From Castanea sativa (lineage: Eukaryota > Streptophyta > Magnoliopsida > Fagales > Fagaceae), in NCBI RefSeq assembly GCF_040712315.1, contig NC_134023.1, positions 15,819,442-15,883,441 on the forward strand: 64,000 nt of DNA, in the 5' to 3' direction. The notes beneath the pieces are model-generated. The model did not search any database. It was not told the origin of the DNA and saw only the letters and a program-made list of their open reading frames with translations. The position numbers were made by a program, and so were the translations under genes. How positions within the stretch are numbered: position 1 is the stretch's first letter; the number at the start of each line of letters is the position of its first letter. Below are positions 23,830-35,208 of the stretch, piece after piece.

Positions 23830-25404
23830 TGCAACTTAAATAATGCTCCCAAGTGCAGGATTGCCGTGAAGTAATAACTCGGAAAGTCCGAGGTTGAATC
23901 CACAGGGAAAAGGGAATTGATTAGAAAACTACAAGAGAATAACGCTCTGTTTGTTTCAATAATGATGTTTTCTAAAAAATGAGTTATTTTCTAAAAAGCA
24001 TTTTCTATAAAACTATCTCATTTTTCAATGCTTGGTAGCAACTTTAAATAAGTTGAAAAACAACCTCTTAACTTCCCTTATTTAGCTTCCTGTGAGATAG
24101 AGTTGTTTTCCAAAAAAATTTAATGGAAAACAATCTCTAAAAATAAGTCATACTTTTTATATTGACCAAAGATAGTTTTCCTTTGACTCATATTTTTTTA
24201 TGCTACCAAACATTGGAAAATAAGGAAAACTATCTTTACACAAGGTTTTCCATTGAAACAAACGGAGCGTAAAACTAAAATAATAAAGTTTAATTGAAGA
24301 GATTTTTGATAGTCTAGCAAAGGTAATTTAAATTGAGAGAAAATAACAATATATTAAGGTGCTAAGGTTTAGGCATCCACACACAACACATCTATTGGTA
24401 GTCTTAACAATATATATTTTATAACTCAACTAAAATTCATACGAAGGATGATCTTGGTCGGATGATTTAACATTAAAAACTCAAGAATTAATTGTCTAAG
24501 GTAGTTTCATGTAATTGATTGATTTTAGGCAAAACAAAACTAGTGAATTAGTTCGCAGGGAATACTAAGCATTTAACGTGCCCAGAGTCTACGATAAATC
24601 AAAGGATTATACAGAACTAAACACTTTTCTAGATGAGTAAAACAATCAAAAACATAAAATATAAACAATAAAACCAATAAATAATTGTTAAGAACATACC
24701 AATAAACGGTTTGGTTTCACCCCTTGTCTTAGCAAGGCTTCAAGCAAGTCATAACACAAATAGAACTCTAAAAGCTGTAAAGAAACTTTGAGAAAACCTA
24801 AATTATGTTCTACTGCAGCTCTCCTCTAAATTTTTCCCTAAAGAGCTTTAATAGGTCAAGGAATCCTATTACAAGTTGAATTCCCGTTTGGAGAAAATCC
24901 CAGGTTTTTAGGCTTCATTTAACTGACATTTTTGGCCCATTTAAATTCAGAACATGGACATTTTGTAAACTACAACAATGTATCCCTTTAAGTTAGCTTT
25001 CCATCCCAACTTGAATCATCTCGATTGGACATCTGAGCCGAAAGTTATGCTCCAAATACTAACTTGTGCACAAGCTGGAATCCTAATCCAAATTGGACTT
25101 GGATTAGGTGCAAATTCCCTTTGATTCCTCCAATTAGACTTGAATTTAATTGGGTTGGCCTTCTTTGACTTCATCATGGCCCTTGTAAAATTAAAGTCCA
25201 TTAGCTTTCTTCTTTGCACAGATCTACTTATTTAATTTCATTATCTTACAAAAGACAAATTCAAGCATTAAAATTCAATTAAACACAAAATTGATTATTC
25301 AGCACTATTCCAAAATCAACTATAAAATGCATGAATTAACTCCAAATAAGTATGATAATGCTTTTTTAATAATGATATAAATATACAAAATTAAGTTATT
25401 ATCA
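23830..25404 (-). mobile_element. Solo LTR, gypsy-like, minus orientation
   Basis: On the minus strand it starts TGATAATAACTTAATTTTG (25404) and ends TTTAAGTTGCA (23830). The part near the end, reading on the plus strand GTGCAGGATTGCCGTGAAGT then CGAGGTTGAATCCACAGGG, is common in plant gypsy LTR edges. ATAGC follows at 25405-25409 and occurs at 23822-23826 on the other side, three bases off the proposed edge, so the duplication is likely but the left end is uncertain by a few bases. The interrupted repeats on both sides support a clean insertion. A MITE sits inside it. Confidence 0.65.
23943..24269. mobile_element. MITE nested in the solo LTR
   Basis: Inverted ends CGCTCTGTTTGTTTCAAT and ATTGAAACAAACGGAGCG (17 of 18 pairing) are flanked by TAA on both sides (23940-23942, 24270-24272), a PIF/Harbinger-like trinucleotide target. 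The interior is AT-rich with inverted GGAAAAC/GTTTTCC text and no coding capacity. Confidence 0.75.
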
Positions 25405-25957
25405 ATAGCAATTGAAATTTGTCAAGACAATTTCATATATTGCAAAATATGAACCAAAAATTTAGATGTTAAAACTTCTAAAAAGTCAAAAAAAGAGAGA
25501 GTAAAGAATCAGAAGATTGAGTGCCTAAAAATTATTTGTAGCAAGACAAAAAATAAAAATATACGACTACATAATAGAAAAAATTGACAATTCTTATAAA
25601 AAAAATGTAAAACTATAATTAAAAAAACTTAATAGTGGTCTAGTAACTGGAGAATTAGAGGAGAGAAGGAAGAATAAATAAAAAAAACGGAATGAGAGAG
25701 GAGGTGTTTGCGTAAAGAACACAGTAAAAATATAATTAGAAAACCCTAATAGTGATGTAGTGACTGGAGAATAAGAAAAGGAGAGAAGGAAGAGTCCAAA
25801 ACAAAATAGAAAACTATATGAGAGAGGAGGTGTTTGCGTTTGAATACATCTTAAAAGTCCTAAATCAAATTAAAAAATATAAATAAAAAATGCTAATGTG
25901 GAAAATTGTGGAGAAGTCAACCAAAAATAAAAGGTTTTTGTTATATATATAAACAGG

Positions 25958-26555
25958 ATTCCCTATTTGATTTTCATCATTTTGCGTACTAAAATATCTT
26001 AACACAAATTCTTAAACTCTAAACAATAACTTCTATTTTTTAGTTAAATAATTTTAAATTTGAAAACACAAACCAATTAAAAGAGTAATTTACTATTTTT
26101 TTTTAAAAGTTCCTAAGTTTTATACTTTCAAACTTTTATCAACTCTCACATATAGAATTATCTTAAAAATTAGGACACTATTATCTTTATCTCAATTTTA
26201 AACATTATTTCACTAAATCTTAAAAAGAAAAAGAAAAAAAAGAGCCTCATTGCACACACAAAACACGTGTGATAAGTCTAGTATGTATTTATTTATTGCT
26301 TTTTTTTAGAGAGCTTCAACCTATGGCATCCACTCCTAATGATAGCTTTCAATCATCAGACTAGGACATCAATCAGTTTTTAGTGTAGGCGAGGATTGAA
26401 CCCCAGATCTCTTATACAACCACCAGAAACTTTACCAGTTAAGTAAATTGGAACCCATATTATTTATTTATTTCTTATTCATAGAATATTTTGATTTAAC
26501 ATATGATATTTTTGTAAACAAAAATATTTACATCAAAGAAGTCTTTACATCTTTG
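25958..26555 (+). repeat. Direct repeat copy A (partner at 40493-40935)
   Basis: From TTTCATCATTTTGCGTACTA to ATTTACATCAAAGAAGTC this matches 40493-40935 with moderate divergence. Homology continues beyond the Helitron-like CTAGT end, so the repeated unit is larger than that 3' terminus. Copy A has an extra SINE (26300-26455) missing at the same point in copy B. Confidence 0.85.
26300..26455 (-). mobile_element. tRNA-type SINE, minus orientation
   Basis: The reverse complement resembles the copy at 40981: a polymerase III box-B-like GGTTCAATCCTCGCC, then CACTAAAAACTGATTG, GATGATTGAAAGCTATCA and a terminal CTCTCTAAAAAAA. It is flanked by ATTTATTTATT on both sides, a target duplication. The other copy of the surrounding repeat lacks it, giving a natural empty site. 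Confidence 0.75.
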
Positions 26556-26967
26556 CCCCCGACTACAAGAAAAGAAAGCCTTGCTTGCTTCTAATTTGGT
26601 TTGGCATTCTAAGGAGCAACTTCCCCGTAGGCTCGATTCGTTTCCATCCTATACCTTCTATCTTGCATCTTATCACTTGGAATCACATTCTCTCACACTG
26701 GTGGTACTTCTTGTTGAATTAAAAGATTGGATTAGTCTTTCTGTACCCACCCGCCACTCCTATTTGAGAGTGATTTTATATCAATGGGGAACCTCCTAAT
26801 AAGGAACTTGCTCCTCGGAAAAGCCTTTTTGCTGCCAAGCCTTCTTTCTTATTTTTTGGGTAAGAATCTATTTCAGTTTAAGAATTCATCGAATTAGGAC
26901 ATCCATTTAGAATCTGAAACCATTACCAACAAAAAAAGGTGTTAGAAAGGGGCTTCGAAAGAACTCT
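26556..26967. other. Unassigned, more GC-balanced segment beside the CACTA
   Basis: Base composition is less AT-skewed than its neighbours and continues beyond the CACTA element at 40320-40490. It could be an organelle-derived insertion or an old gene remnant. No frame is convincing. It ends in TCT, the CACTA target duplication. Confidence 0.35.
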
Positions 26968-27480
26968 CACTACAACAAAATGTATTTTTACCAACGAAAA
27001 TTAGTGAGGAAATATTTTTCGTCGCTAAAAATACAGCTTTAGCAACAAAATATGAATTTTGTCACTAAATGGGCGACAGCGGAGGGAAGCTTTGGCACGA
27101 GCTTAATTAATTTATAGCGACGAAATATTTCGTTGCTAAAAGTTGAAATTTTAATAATGAAATATTTCATCACTGAAGGTATTATTGTGGATAGTATTAG
27201 TGACGAAAATCCTTTCATCGCTATAAGGAAGAATTAGCGACGGAAAATAGTCGTCACTAAAAATAATAATAGTTCTGCATTTCCATGTTTTTTGCAACGA
27301 AATCACAATTCGTCACTAAAAGTATGCTATAGCGATGAAATATGAATTTCTTCTCTAAAAATCTTTACAAAATCTGGGTTCTTTAGTGACAAAATTGACC
27401 TTTGTTGCTAAAAACATAAAACCTACTACCTTTTGCGATGAAGAGGAAGCAATAGAGATGGACCAATTCGTCGCTAAAGA
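26968..27480. repeat. Left subterminal repeats of the CACTA element
   Basis: About fifteen copies of a 10-12 bp motif, TTAGCGACGAAA or its reverse TTTCGTCGCTAAA, with variants such as TTAGTGAC and CGTCACTAAA, in both orientations. Confidence 0.9.
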
Positions 27481-27539
27481 CCACTATAAATACCCATGAC
27501 CTGTTTTATTTCTTTTTGATGAACACTACCCTGTTTGAC

Positions 27540-28031
27540 TCCCAAATAACACCGACGCCAAAAGAACCCAACCCACCCCGATCCCAAAAAAACAAAACAA
27601 CGCCGATTAGAGACAACTGTCGCCGATAAGAACCCAAACCGTCACTGATAACCATTCGCGACGGTCCCGAACTCGAACCCAAACCCAAACCTAATCATTA
27701 CGAACCCAAACCCAATTGTTATGAACCATTCGCGACGGCTCCGGCAACTGACACCAATACGAACCCATTTGCGACAGCTCCGGCAACCGACGCCGATATG
27801 AACCCATTCGTGATGATTTCGAAGCCGTCACCGCCAGTCGACTTCGAAACTCACACCCATTCTCGCTATAGTTCCGGCAACCAACGCCGATACGAACCCA
27901 TTCGCGATGGTTTCGAAGCCATCACTGTCGTCGACTTTGAAACTCACACCCATTTTCGCGAAGGTTCCAAGTACGGTGTGATGATTTTGGCGGCCTCTTT
28001 GGTTAGATCCCCATTCGGACTCTTTGAGTAA
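27540..28031. repeat. GC-rich CpG-dense tandem repeat block
   Basis: Units of about 100 bp with GAACCCATTCGCGACGG, CTCCGGCAACCGACGCCGAT and GACTTCGAAACTCACACCCA recur between about 27650 and 27990. A 77-codon plus frame (27798-28031) is produced by the repeat. The position just inside the subterminal zone suggests a promoter or leader region of the transposon gene. Confidence 0.7.
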
Positions 28032-28895
28032 GCCCCCTGACTTCTCTTTTGCTTTTTATTTTATTTAATATAATTTAAAAAAAAAACAATAAATTCATGT
28101 TGCTGGCTTTGTCATTCTTTAAGATTCCATTAAAAAAATTCTCATAAGCCTTTTCCGTATTTTATAGCAAAATTTCTTTAGTCATCTTCATCTATAATAC
28201 ATAAAAATCATGAAAATTTATTATATAGATTTAATATTTATAAAAAAAATGTATTAAATATGACAAAAGTTTTTAATAAAATTTTTGTAATATATTTAGA
28301 ATTTTGTTTCATTATATTGGATTTTTAGAAGTTGGGATTTTTCGGTTTAGTCTTAAACATTGTTGTTCCCGTGCTTTTTATGCTATATTCATATTGATAT
28401 TCATTTTGTACGTTGTAGTTGGGAGTATTTGATGGCTTTGGTAGCAAGAGTGGGAACTGTATATGTGTGTCTTTCTATGAATAGTGGGTGGCTATTAGAA
28501 TAACCAAAACATTTGGGTATGTCTCATTCATGGGTTTGAGCCATTTCAGTCCGGATGAGGCAATGTGGTCTTGTTGGTTTACTTCATAGAAGCACTTCTC
28601 TACAAAACTATGTGATTGACCCAATCCCATATATTTATAATTTAATATTAATGCACCATTTAATAGATACAAAATTATGTTTTTTATTTATTAGTTTGAG
28701 TATTATTAGAAATTTAATGGTTTTTGGTTGAATGTGATGATAAGGTTAGTGATTGTTTGGGTTGCTGTGGGGGAATAGAAAGAGGCTTAGATCTGTGAAA
28801 GTCAAAGACCAAAGCTTAGCCAACAAATCAGACTTGTACGCTTATCTTGATCATAGTAAGTAAAATCTGTTCAAATACCTATAAAACTATATATT
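28032..28895. other. Noncoding CACTA interior
   Basis: AT-rich, probably intronic. The 65-codon minus frame at 28475-28672 has no family signal. Nothing else seen. Confidence 0.45.
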
Positions 28896-29550
28896 TGTGA
28901 TGTTTGTGATTGGTTTTGTGGTGGGTTGTTGTATTGGAGAAAGCGGGTGGCTTGCATGGTGTTATAAGGTAGTTTAAATTCATATTGGGAGAATTTTTAA
29001 TTTCTTGCAAATATGAATGAAACTTGTTAATTAGATGTGATGAGTATTACTTTATTCAATTTCAATACTTGTAAGCATTGTACTTGTGATGTTTGTGATT
29101 AGTTTTGTGGTGGGTTGTTGTATTGGAGCAAGCAAGTGGCTTGCATGGTGTTATAAGGTGGTTTAAATTCATATTGGGAGTGTTTTCAATTTCTTACAAA
29201 TGTGAATGGACCTAGTTGATTAGATGTGATGAATAGTACTTTAATTGATTTCAATACTTGTAAACACTCTATGCTTGTGATATTTGTGATTAGTTTTGTA
29301 ATGGGTTGTTGTATTGGAGCACGCGGGTGGCTTGCATAATGTTATAAGTGGTTTAAATTCATATTGGGAGTGTTTTTAATTTCTTGCAAATGTGAATGAA
29401 ACTTGTTAATTAGATGCGATGAGTATTACTTTATTCGATTTCAATACTTGTAAGCATTGTACTTGTGATGTTTGTGATTGGTTTTGTGGTGGGTTGTTGT
29501 GTTAGAGCAAGCGGGTGGCTTGCATGGTGTTATAAGGTGGTTTAAATTCA
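28896..29550 (+). repeat. 189-bp tandem repeat, 3.5 units
   Basis: Units start at 28896, 29085, 29276 and 29464 with TGTGAT(G/A)TTTGTGATT, followed by GTGGTGGGTTGTTGTATTGG and GGTGGCTTGCAT. Copies differ by a few substitutions. It lies just before the transposase exons, probably an expanded intron segment. Confidence 0.92.
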
Positions 29551-29551
29551 T

Positions 29552-30555
29552 GGTGCTGACTATGCAAGAAACCACCTGCCAAAGAATGCCACACTTGAGC
29601 AGTGGACTAGACTCATTAATGAGAAATGGACCAATAAGGATTGGCTGGTAAATTATTTATGCGTATATTATTATTATCCAATGTTTGCTATATTATGTTG
29701 TCAAATGATTAGCTTAATACTCAGATGAAGTAAATGTATACTGTTTTATCCATGATTTAATAAATATCTTGAATGTTCTTCATTAAGAAAAAAATCAAGA
29801 AAGAACTCTGAAAATAGGAAGAAAACTTTAGGCAAACATAGTGCAGGACAAAGGCGCTTGCTGTTAGGGTTGATGAGGAGGCGCATGTTTTTTCATTTTC
29901 TTAAACCTCAATATATTACATGTTGTGATTAATTAACTATATCTATCTAACACTCGAATGTTAATTAATCAAACAAATAATAATGGCGGTTAAGTTCCTG
30001 AATTGGCAAAAATCTTCAAAGATGTTCATTTCAATCCAAATACAAATATGTGGATACACTATGAAGATGAAGTAACATATGTATGTGTATCATTCCATCC
30101 CTACCATTCCATCCCTATCATGTTTGTAAAATTATAACATATGTAGTATTAATGTTGTGATTGTTTGTTTCTTTCTCTCTTTCAAATGATAAGAAACTAT
30201 TCTCAAAGTGCAAGAGGATCATTGTCAAGATCCTAATACAATTCCCCTTATACAAGACAAGATCTCAAACTTGGTTTTTAAGAAGAAGTCCAGTATTGTA
30301 AAAGGACTTGGCATGAGACCTTCCTCTTCTCTAGTAACCACTGCCTCATCTAGTTCCCCGGTGGAGTATATCCAACGGCTAGAAAATGAGATAATTGAGC
30401 TCAAAGAGGTAAGAATTAAGGACCAAGAGGAGCGAGCTAGGGACCAAGAGGCACGAGCTATGCAAGAAGAGGTCCAAAAGAATATTCTTAACTTTTTGAG
30501 GAGCAAGGGTTATGATGACGCTCTTACCTATGAGGGTGGTTCATTTTCAAGTTAA
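29552..30555 (+). pseudogene. Decayed plant transposase (Transposase_24 / Ptta-En/Spm type) gene
   Basis: Four exon-like blocks in order: ADYARNHLPKNATLEQWTRL with INEKWTNKDWL (29552-29650); RKNSENRKKTLGKHSAGQRR (about 29785-29850), matching the NRKK...H.(A/T)G block of the family; PELAKIFKDVHFNPNTNMW (about 29995-30055); and a 115-codon frame 30208-30555 with GLGMRP, a serine run and a heptad coiled coil (VEYIQRLENEIIELKE onward). The order matches the accessory protein of plant CACTA elements, thought to bind element DNA. Frame breaks between blocks may be introns or decay. The C-terminal exon is followed by a stop at 30555. Confidence 0.65.
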
Positions 30556-30993
30556 AACACTTATTGGTTAGTACTTTATTTTAGCAATTGACCCGCACTA
30601 CATGGTGTGACTACTTTTTTTGATGCATTATTTGAAACTAATTGTATTATATTACACTTGAAAATCTATATTTGCTTTCTACAACTTGTACATTAGGAGT
30701 TGTGATTTTAATTCATTGGTGTGGCTTCTCTTAATGCATTGTTAGAAATATTTCTTATAACATAGTTGATGTTTTTACTTTATGATTTTAATGTAGTATT
30801 GTTTTTATATTTGTGCAGATTTCTTATTAGTGGTTTTTAGAGGATTTACTTTTAGCAGTACTTGAAGACATATGAGGACATCTTCCGTTAGTTCTAATTA
30901 TATTATACTACATTTTTTGTATTGTTATAAAACATCTTGAGTTATTGTATGTGTTGTAAACAATTATTATATGAAAGGAGTTTGAATTGAATA
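30556..30993. other. CACTA interior between transposase gene and copia insertion
   Basis: AT-rich, no gene. It ends in GAATA, the copia target duplication. Confidence 0.5.
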
Positions 30994-31828
30994 TGTTAGG
31001 TTCTAAGTACTTAGGAACTAATGTATTAGAACTCTAATATATTTTGTTGGCAAACCATGATCAAAACAGGTGTCTAATTATGTTTTAGACTTGCTCAAAG
31101 TATGTGATTTATGTAAAGTTGGAATCGAGTTAACAGTAGAAGTTACCGTGCATTTCTGCCTGACTCGATTGACCGAGAATTAGACTCGACCGATCAAAAG
31201 TCATGAAGATTGTTTTTCTGCAGAATTTCCAACTCAACCCTAAGCCCATATGATGTGTAGGGTTTTTTGTTTTGCCCTAGGTATAAAAGGCAAACCCTAG
31301 TCACGTTTTTGAGGTTGCTCATATTGCTGTTTGTGTGAATCTCTTGTGAGATCGGAGAGGTGTTTGCCTTCACACAAGCTTAGGATTATCAAGGAGGAGA
31401 TTACTTCAAGAACTTGATGATCGTTCAGTTGCTGCCATAAGAGCTTAAAGATACACAAGCGGGAGTGCTTGTACTTGTTGAAGAATCCAAGAAAGAAGGA
31501 GTCCGTGGTCTCGGAGCTTGCACGTGGTCATGTCAGTAAGTTCTAATGGTGGGTAGCAATAGGATGTTAGTGGTCTAAGTCGCTATTGTACAATTTCGAT
31601 TCTTTCATAGTGGATTCAGGTTTACCTTGAGGATAGCTAGGTTAAATCCTCCCCAGGTTTTTTACCGGTTTGGTTTTCCTAGCTCATCATATCTTTGTGT
31701 TTTTATATTCCGCACTTTACATTGATATAATTGTGTTAATCTAGATCTAGAATTTGGACTAAGTATTAACTTAGCTTGTTAACTAGGTTAATCCAATTGT
31801 GTTTTTAGGGGTTTAAACAAACTCTACA
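30994..31828 (+). repeat. 5' LTR of the copia element
   Basis: TGTTAGGTTCTAAGTACTTA to CTCTACA. A TATA box, GGTATAAAAGGC, lies at about 31281-31292. The U3 part includes ACTCGATTGACCGAG and CTCGACCGATCAA, short inverted CGA-containing motifs. Confidence 0.95.
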
Positions 31829-31845
31829 AGTGGTATTAGAGCAGG
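31829..31845 (+). other. Primer-binding site (initiator tRNA-Met)
   Basis: AGTGGTATTAGAGCAGG directly follows the 5' LTR. It matches TGGTATCAGAGC, the complement of the initiator tRNA-Met 3' end, with one C-to-T change. Confidence 0.85.
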
Positions 31846-31885
31846 TAGCTCTTCTGTGTAGATCTTTTGATCTCTGAGTTGATCC

Positions 31886-33350
31886 TTGACCCCTGTTGTC
31901 ATGGATTCTTGGAATATCTTTTTGCATGTATGTCAACTTGTTTACTTGTTGTTTTTGTCCCTTGTTGCTTTCATTAAATCTTCCATTGAGCATCTTGATA
32001 TAATTGTGTTTGATAATAATTATTTGTGTTACACTGCTTTAACCGCCTTAAAGGCACGTGATTCTTGTCTCTGGTATTTGGATAGTGGTTGTTCCAGGCA
32101 TATGACAGGAAATAAAGCTTTATTCAAGACTCTCTTTGAAGGAAAGATTGGTACAGTCACATTTGGTGATGGAAGCAAATCTGTGATCAGAGGCATTGGA
32201 ACCATGGACATCCCAGGGCTGCCGATTTTTGAAGATGTCTGGTATGTTGATGGGCAAAAGGCTAACTTACTCAGCATTAGTCAAATTTGTGATAATGGAC
32301 TGAATGTTCTCTTCACTAAGTATGAGTGTGAGATACTTGATGAAGGAGGTGATTGTATGTGTATTGGTGTGAGAACAGCTAACAATTGTTATGGTATAAC
32401 ACCAAGTATAAGCAACAAATGTTTTAGTGCAAAGATCAATCAAGTTGACTTATGGAATCAACGGTTGGGACATGCAAGTCACAAGCAATTAGAGAAGATT
32501 TCCAAGTGTGATGCAGTTATTGGTTTGCCCAAGTTTGAGAAGATTGAAAAATGCATCTGTGGACCATGTCAGATGGGTAAACAAGTGAAGTCCAAACATC
32601 CGTCTGTAACGGATGTTCAAACTACTAGACCTCTAGAGCTGTTACATATTGATCTCATGGGTCCTGCCAGAGTTCTGAGTTTGGGAGGAAAGAAGTATAT
32701 CCTAGTGGTTGTAGATGATTTTACTAGATATACATGGGTTGTGCTTTTGAAAGATAAAGCTGAGGCTCCTGAAAAAATGATTCATTTGTGCAAAAAATTA
32801 CAAGTTGAGAAAGGGACTGTGATAGCCAAAATCAGAAGTGATCATGGAAGAGAATTTGAAAACTCAAAACTGGCTACCTTTTGCAATGATCAAGGCACGC
32901 ATCAAGAGTTCTCTTCTCCCAAGACATCACAGCAGAATGGAATAGTGGAACGGAAGAATAGGGTTGTTCAAGAAATGGCACGTGTCATGCTACACAATAA
33001 GAAGATGCCTAAGTCTTTCTAGGGAGAAGCGGTTAACACTGCTTGCCATACAATTAATCGGGTATATTTCAGACCTGATTCCAAGCAAACTCCCTATGAA
33101 CTCTGGAGAGGAAAGAAACCTGTTATCAAATATTTCAGAATTTTTGATAGTGATTGTTACATTCTGCAGGATAGAGAGAACCTAGAAAAGTTTGATACAA
33201 AGAGTGACAATGGATACTTTCTAGGATACTCTTCCACTAGCAGAGCATACAGAGTGTGCAATTTGAGAACTAAAACAATCATGGAGTCTTCCAATGTTGT
33301 GAACAATGATGAGTTGAGTCTAGAAAATATTTCAGAAAACACTACTTCGA
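31886..33350 (+). pseudogene. Copia protease and integrase (interrupted)
   Basis: A frame of 378 codons (31886-33022) begins in non-gag leader sequence and enters the protease at WYLDSGCSRHMTG (catalytic D66, S67, G68). The zinc-binding module shows H195, H199, C225 and C228, and the integrase core D256 (HIDLMGP), D319 (RSDHGREFEN) and E355 (QQNGIVERKNR), so the DDE triad is intact. At 33020-33022 a TAG replaces the conserved Trp after KSF, and the same frame resumes GEAVNTACHTINR to about 33345, where it shifts by one frame. The first about 60 residues are not gag. Confidence 0.93.
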
Positions 33351-33363
33351 TTCAAGAAAAGTT

Positions 33364-34767
33364 GTGGAAGCTGATAATTCACTACCTGATGATTATGTGG
33401 GGAAGCATACTGAGGAAGAGATGTTGTTGTTAAATGATGCGGTCTCTGTACCATCTAGCTCAAAACCATCCACATCGGTTCATGATACTCAACAAACACA
33501 AAGTGAGCTTAGTCCTCCAGCTGAACAGATTGGTACCTCCACATCTCTGGTAAAAGGTCCATCTTCTAGAGTTAAGTTAAATCATCCTGTCACAAATATA
33601 TTGGGTAGTCTGAATGATAACATGAGACTGAGATCCAAAGCCTTGAATGTCATCACTCACTCATGCTATCTATCCCAATTTGAACCAAAAAAGGTGGATG
33701 AAGCTCTTCAAGATGCTGATTGGGTTAATTCTATGCATGAAGAACTTCATTAGTTTGTTTGCAATGATGTGTGGGAATTAGTTCCTAGACCAAAGGGAGT
33801 AAATGTCATTGGAACTAAGTGGATTTTTAAGATCAAGTCCAATGAACATGGTACTGTTGTCAGAAATAAGTCAAGACTTGTTACTCAAGGATACACACAA
33901 GTGGAAGGGATTGATTTTGATGAGACCTTTGCACCAGTAGCAAGACTGGAATCCATTCAGATACTTTTGGTCATAGCAAGTCATCTGAACTTCAAGTTGT
34001 ATCAAATAGATGTCAAGAGTGCCCTCTTGAATAATATGTTGCAAGAAGAGGTATTTGTTGAACAACCAAAGGGTTTTGTTGATCCTCGCAGACCGAATGA
34101 TGTCTACAAACTGAAGAGGGCTCTCTATGGTTTGAAACAAGCTCCAAGGGCTTGGTATGATAGGTTAACTACATATCTCACTGATCATGGATTTAAACGA
34201 GGATTTGCAGATACTACTCTCTTTATTCGAAAGGATAAGAATTTTTTTGTTGTAGCTCAAATATATGTTGATGATATTGTTTTTGGTGCTACTAATGACT
34301 CTCTTGCTCAATCTTTTGCAAATGAAATGAAGGCGATATTTGAGATGAGTATGGTTGGTGAACTAACTTATTTCTTAGGATTACAAGTGAAGCAAACGGA
34401 TTTAGGAATTTACATCAACCAAGAAAAGTATGCAAGAAATCTAGTCAAGAGATTTGGACTTGACAAGGCTACACATGCTAGAACACCAATGGCTACAAAT
34501 GCAAAACTAACAAATGATTTGACAGGTGAGTCTGTTGATGCTACACTATACAGAAGCATGATTGGTTGTCTTTTGTATTTAACTGCTAGTCGTCCTGATA
34601 TTGCCTTTAGTGTTGGTGTTTGTTCTAGATTTCAGTCTAGTCCTAAGGTCTCACATTTAAATGTTGTCAAACGGATCATTAAATATGTTGGTAGAACCTG
34701 TGACTATGGATTGTTTTATAGCAAAGAGTCTAATCTATCTCTTGCTAGTTTTTCTGATTCTGATTAG
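33364..34767 (+). pseudogene. Copia reverse transcriptase (interrupted)
   Basis: The frame 33364-33753 is the linker between integrase and RT. A TAG at 33751-33753 (probably from CAG) interrupts it and the same frame resumes. From 33769 it reads WELVPRPKGVNVIGTKWIFK, FDETFAPVARLESI, YGLKQAPRAWYDRL and the catalytic QIYVDDIVFG (YVDD at residues 166-169 counted from 33769). The frame stops at 34765-34767, where TAG stands for the Trp of the conserved SDSDWA motif that opens RNase H. RT core motifs are intact. Confidence 0.95.
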
Positions 34768-35208
34768 GCCAATAATGCTGATGACAGAAAAAGCACCACT
34801 GGTGGGTGTTTTTATGTACGAGCCAATCTTGTTGCTTGGATGAGTAAGAAGCAAAATTCTGTGTCTCTGTCTACCGCAGAGGCAGAATATATTGCTACTG
34901 GAAGTTGTTGTTCACAACTTCTTTGGATGAAAAAGCTCTTGAATGATTATGGAATATCCCAGGAAACCATGGTTGTTTATTGTGATAATTCTAGTGCTAT
35001 TGATATCTCTAAGAACCCTGTTCAACATTCTAAGACTAAACACATAGAGATTAGGTATCACTTCATTAGGGATTTGGTTGAAAGGAAGATTGTTGTTCTT
35101 GAATATATTCCTACTGAATGTCAAAATGCTGACATCTTCACCAAACCTCTTGATGGTAGCAAATTCGAAGCACTTCGCCAAGTAATTGGTGTGATTCTGT
35201 GCCCCTAG
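34768..35208 (+). pseudogene. Copia RNase H
   Basis: The same frame as the RT continues ANNADDRKSTTGG, then AWMSKKQNSVSLSTAEAEYI, VVYCDNSSAIDISKNPV, KHIEIRYHFIRD and a terminal ADIFTKPLDGSKFEALRQ. The catalytic SxSxAEAE and YCDN blocks are present. It is cut off from the RT only by the TAG at 34765. Confidence 0.95.

Larger units (their letters stand above)
22361..26281 (+). mobile_element. Probable non-autonomous Helitron
   Basis: The 5' side reads A|TCCATACTATTAAC and soon has CCATGCGATGCACGG. The 3' side has a small hairpin, CACACACAAAACACGTGTG, then ATAAGT, then CTAG|T, matching the TC...hairpin...CTRR ends and A-T insertion of plant Helitrons. No Rep/helicase is present. Inside are diverged 150-250 bp repeats and a nested solo LTR. 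The 3' terminus looks good; the 5' end is less secure because a shared repeat continues past the 3' end (see 25958-26555). Confidence 0.45.

Noticed and set aside
25016..25219. 67-codon minus-strand frame as a gene
   Set aside because: It lies inside the solo LTR 23830-25404 and is LTR text.
28896..29550. Satellite DNA or centromeric repeat
   Set aside because: Only 3.5 units of 189 bp, confined within one CACTA element.
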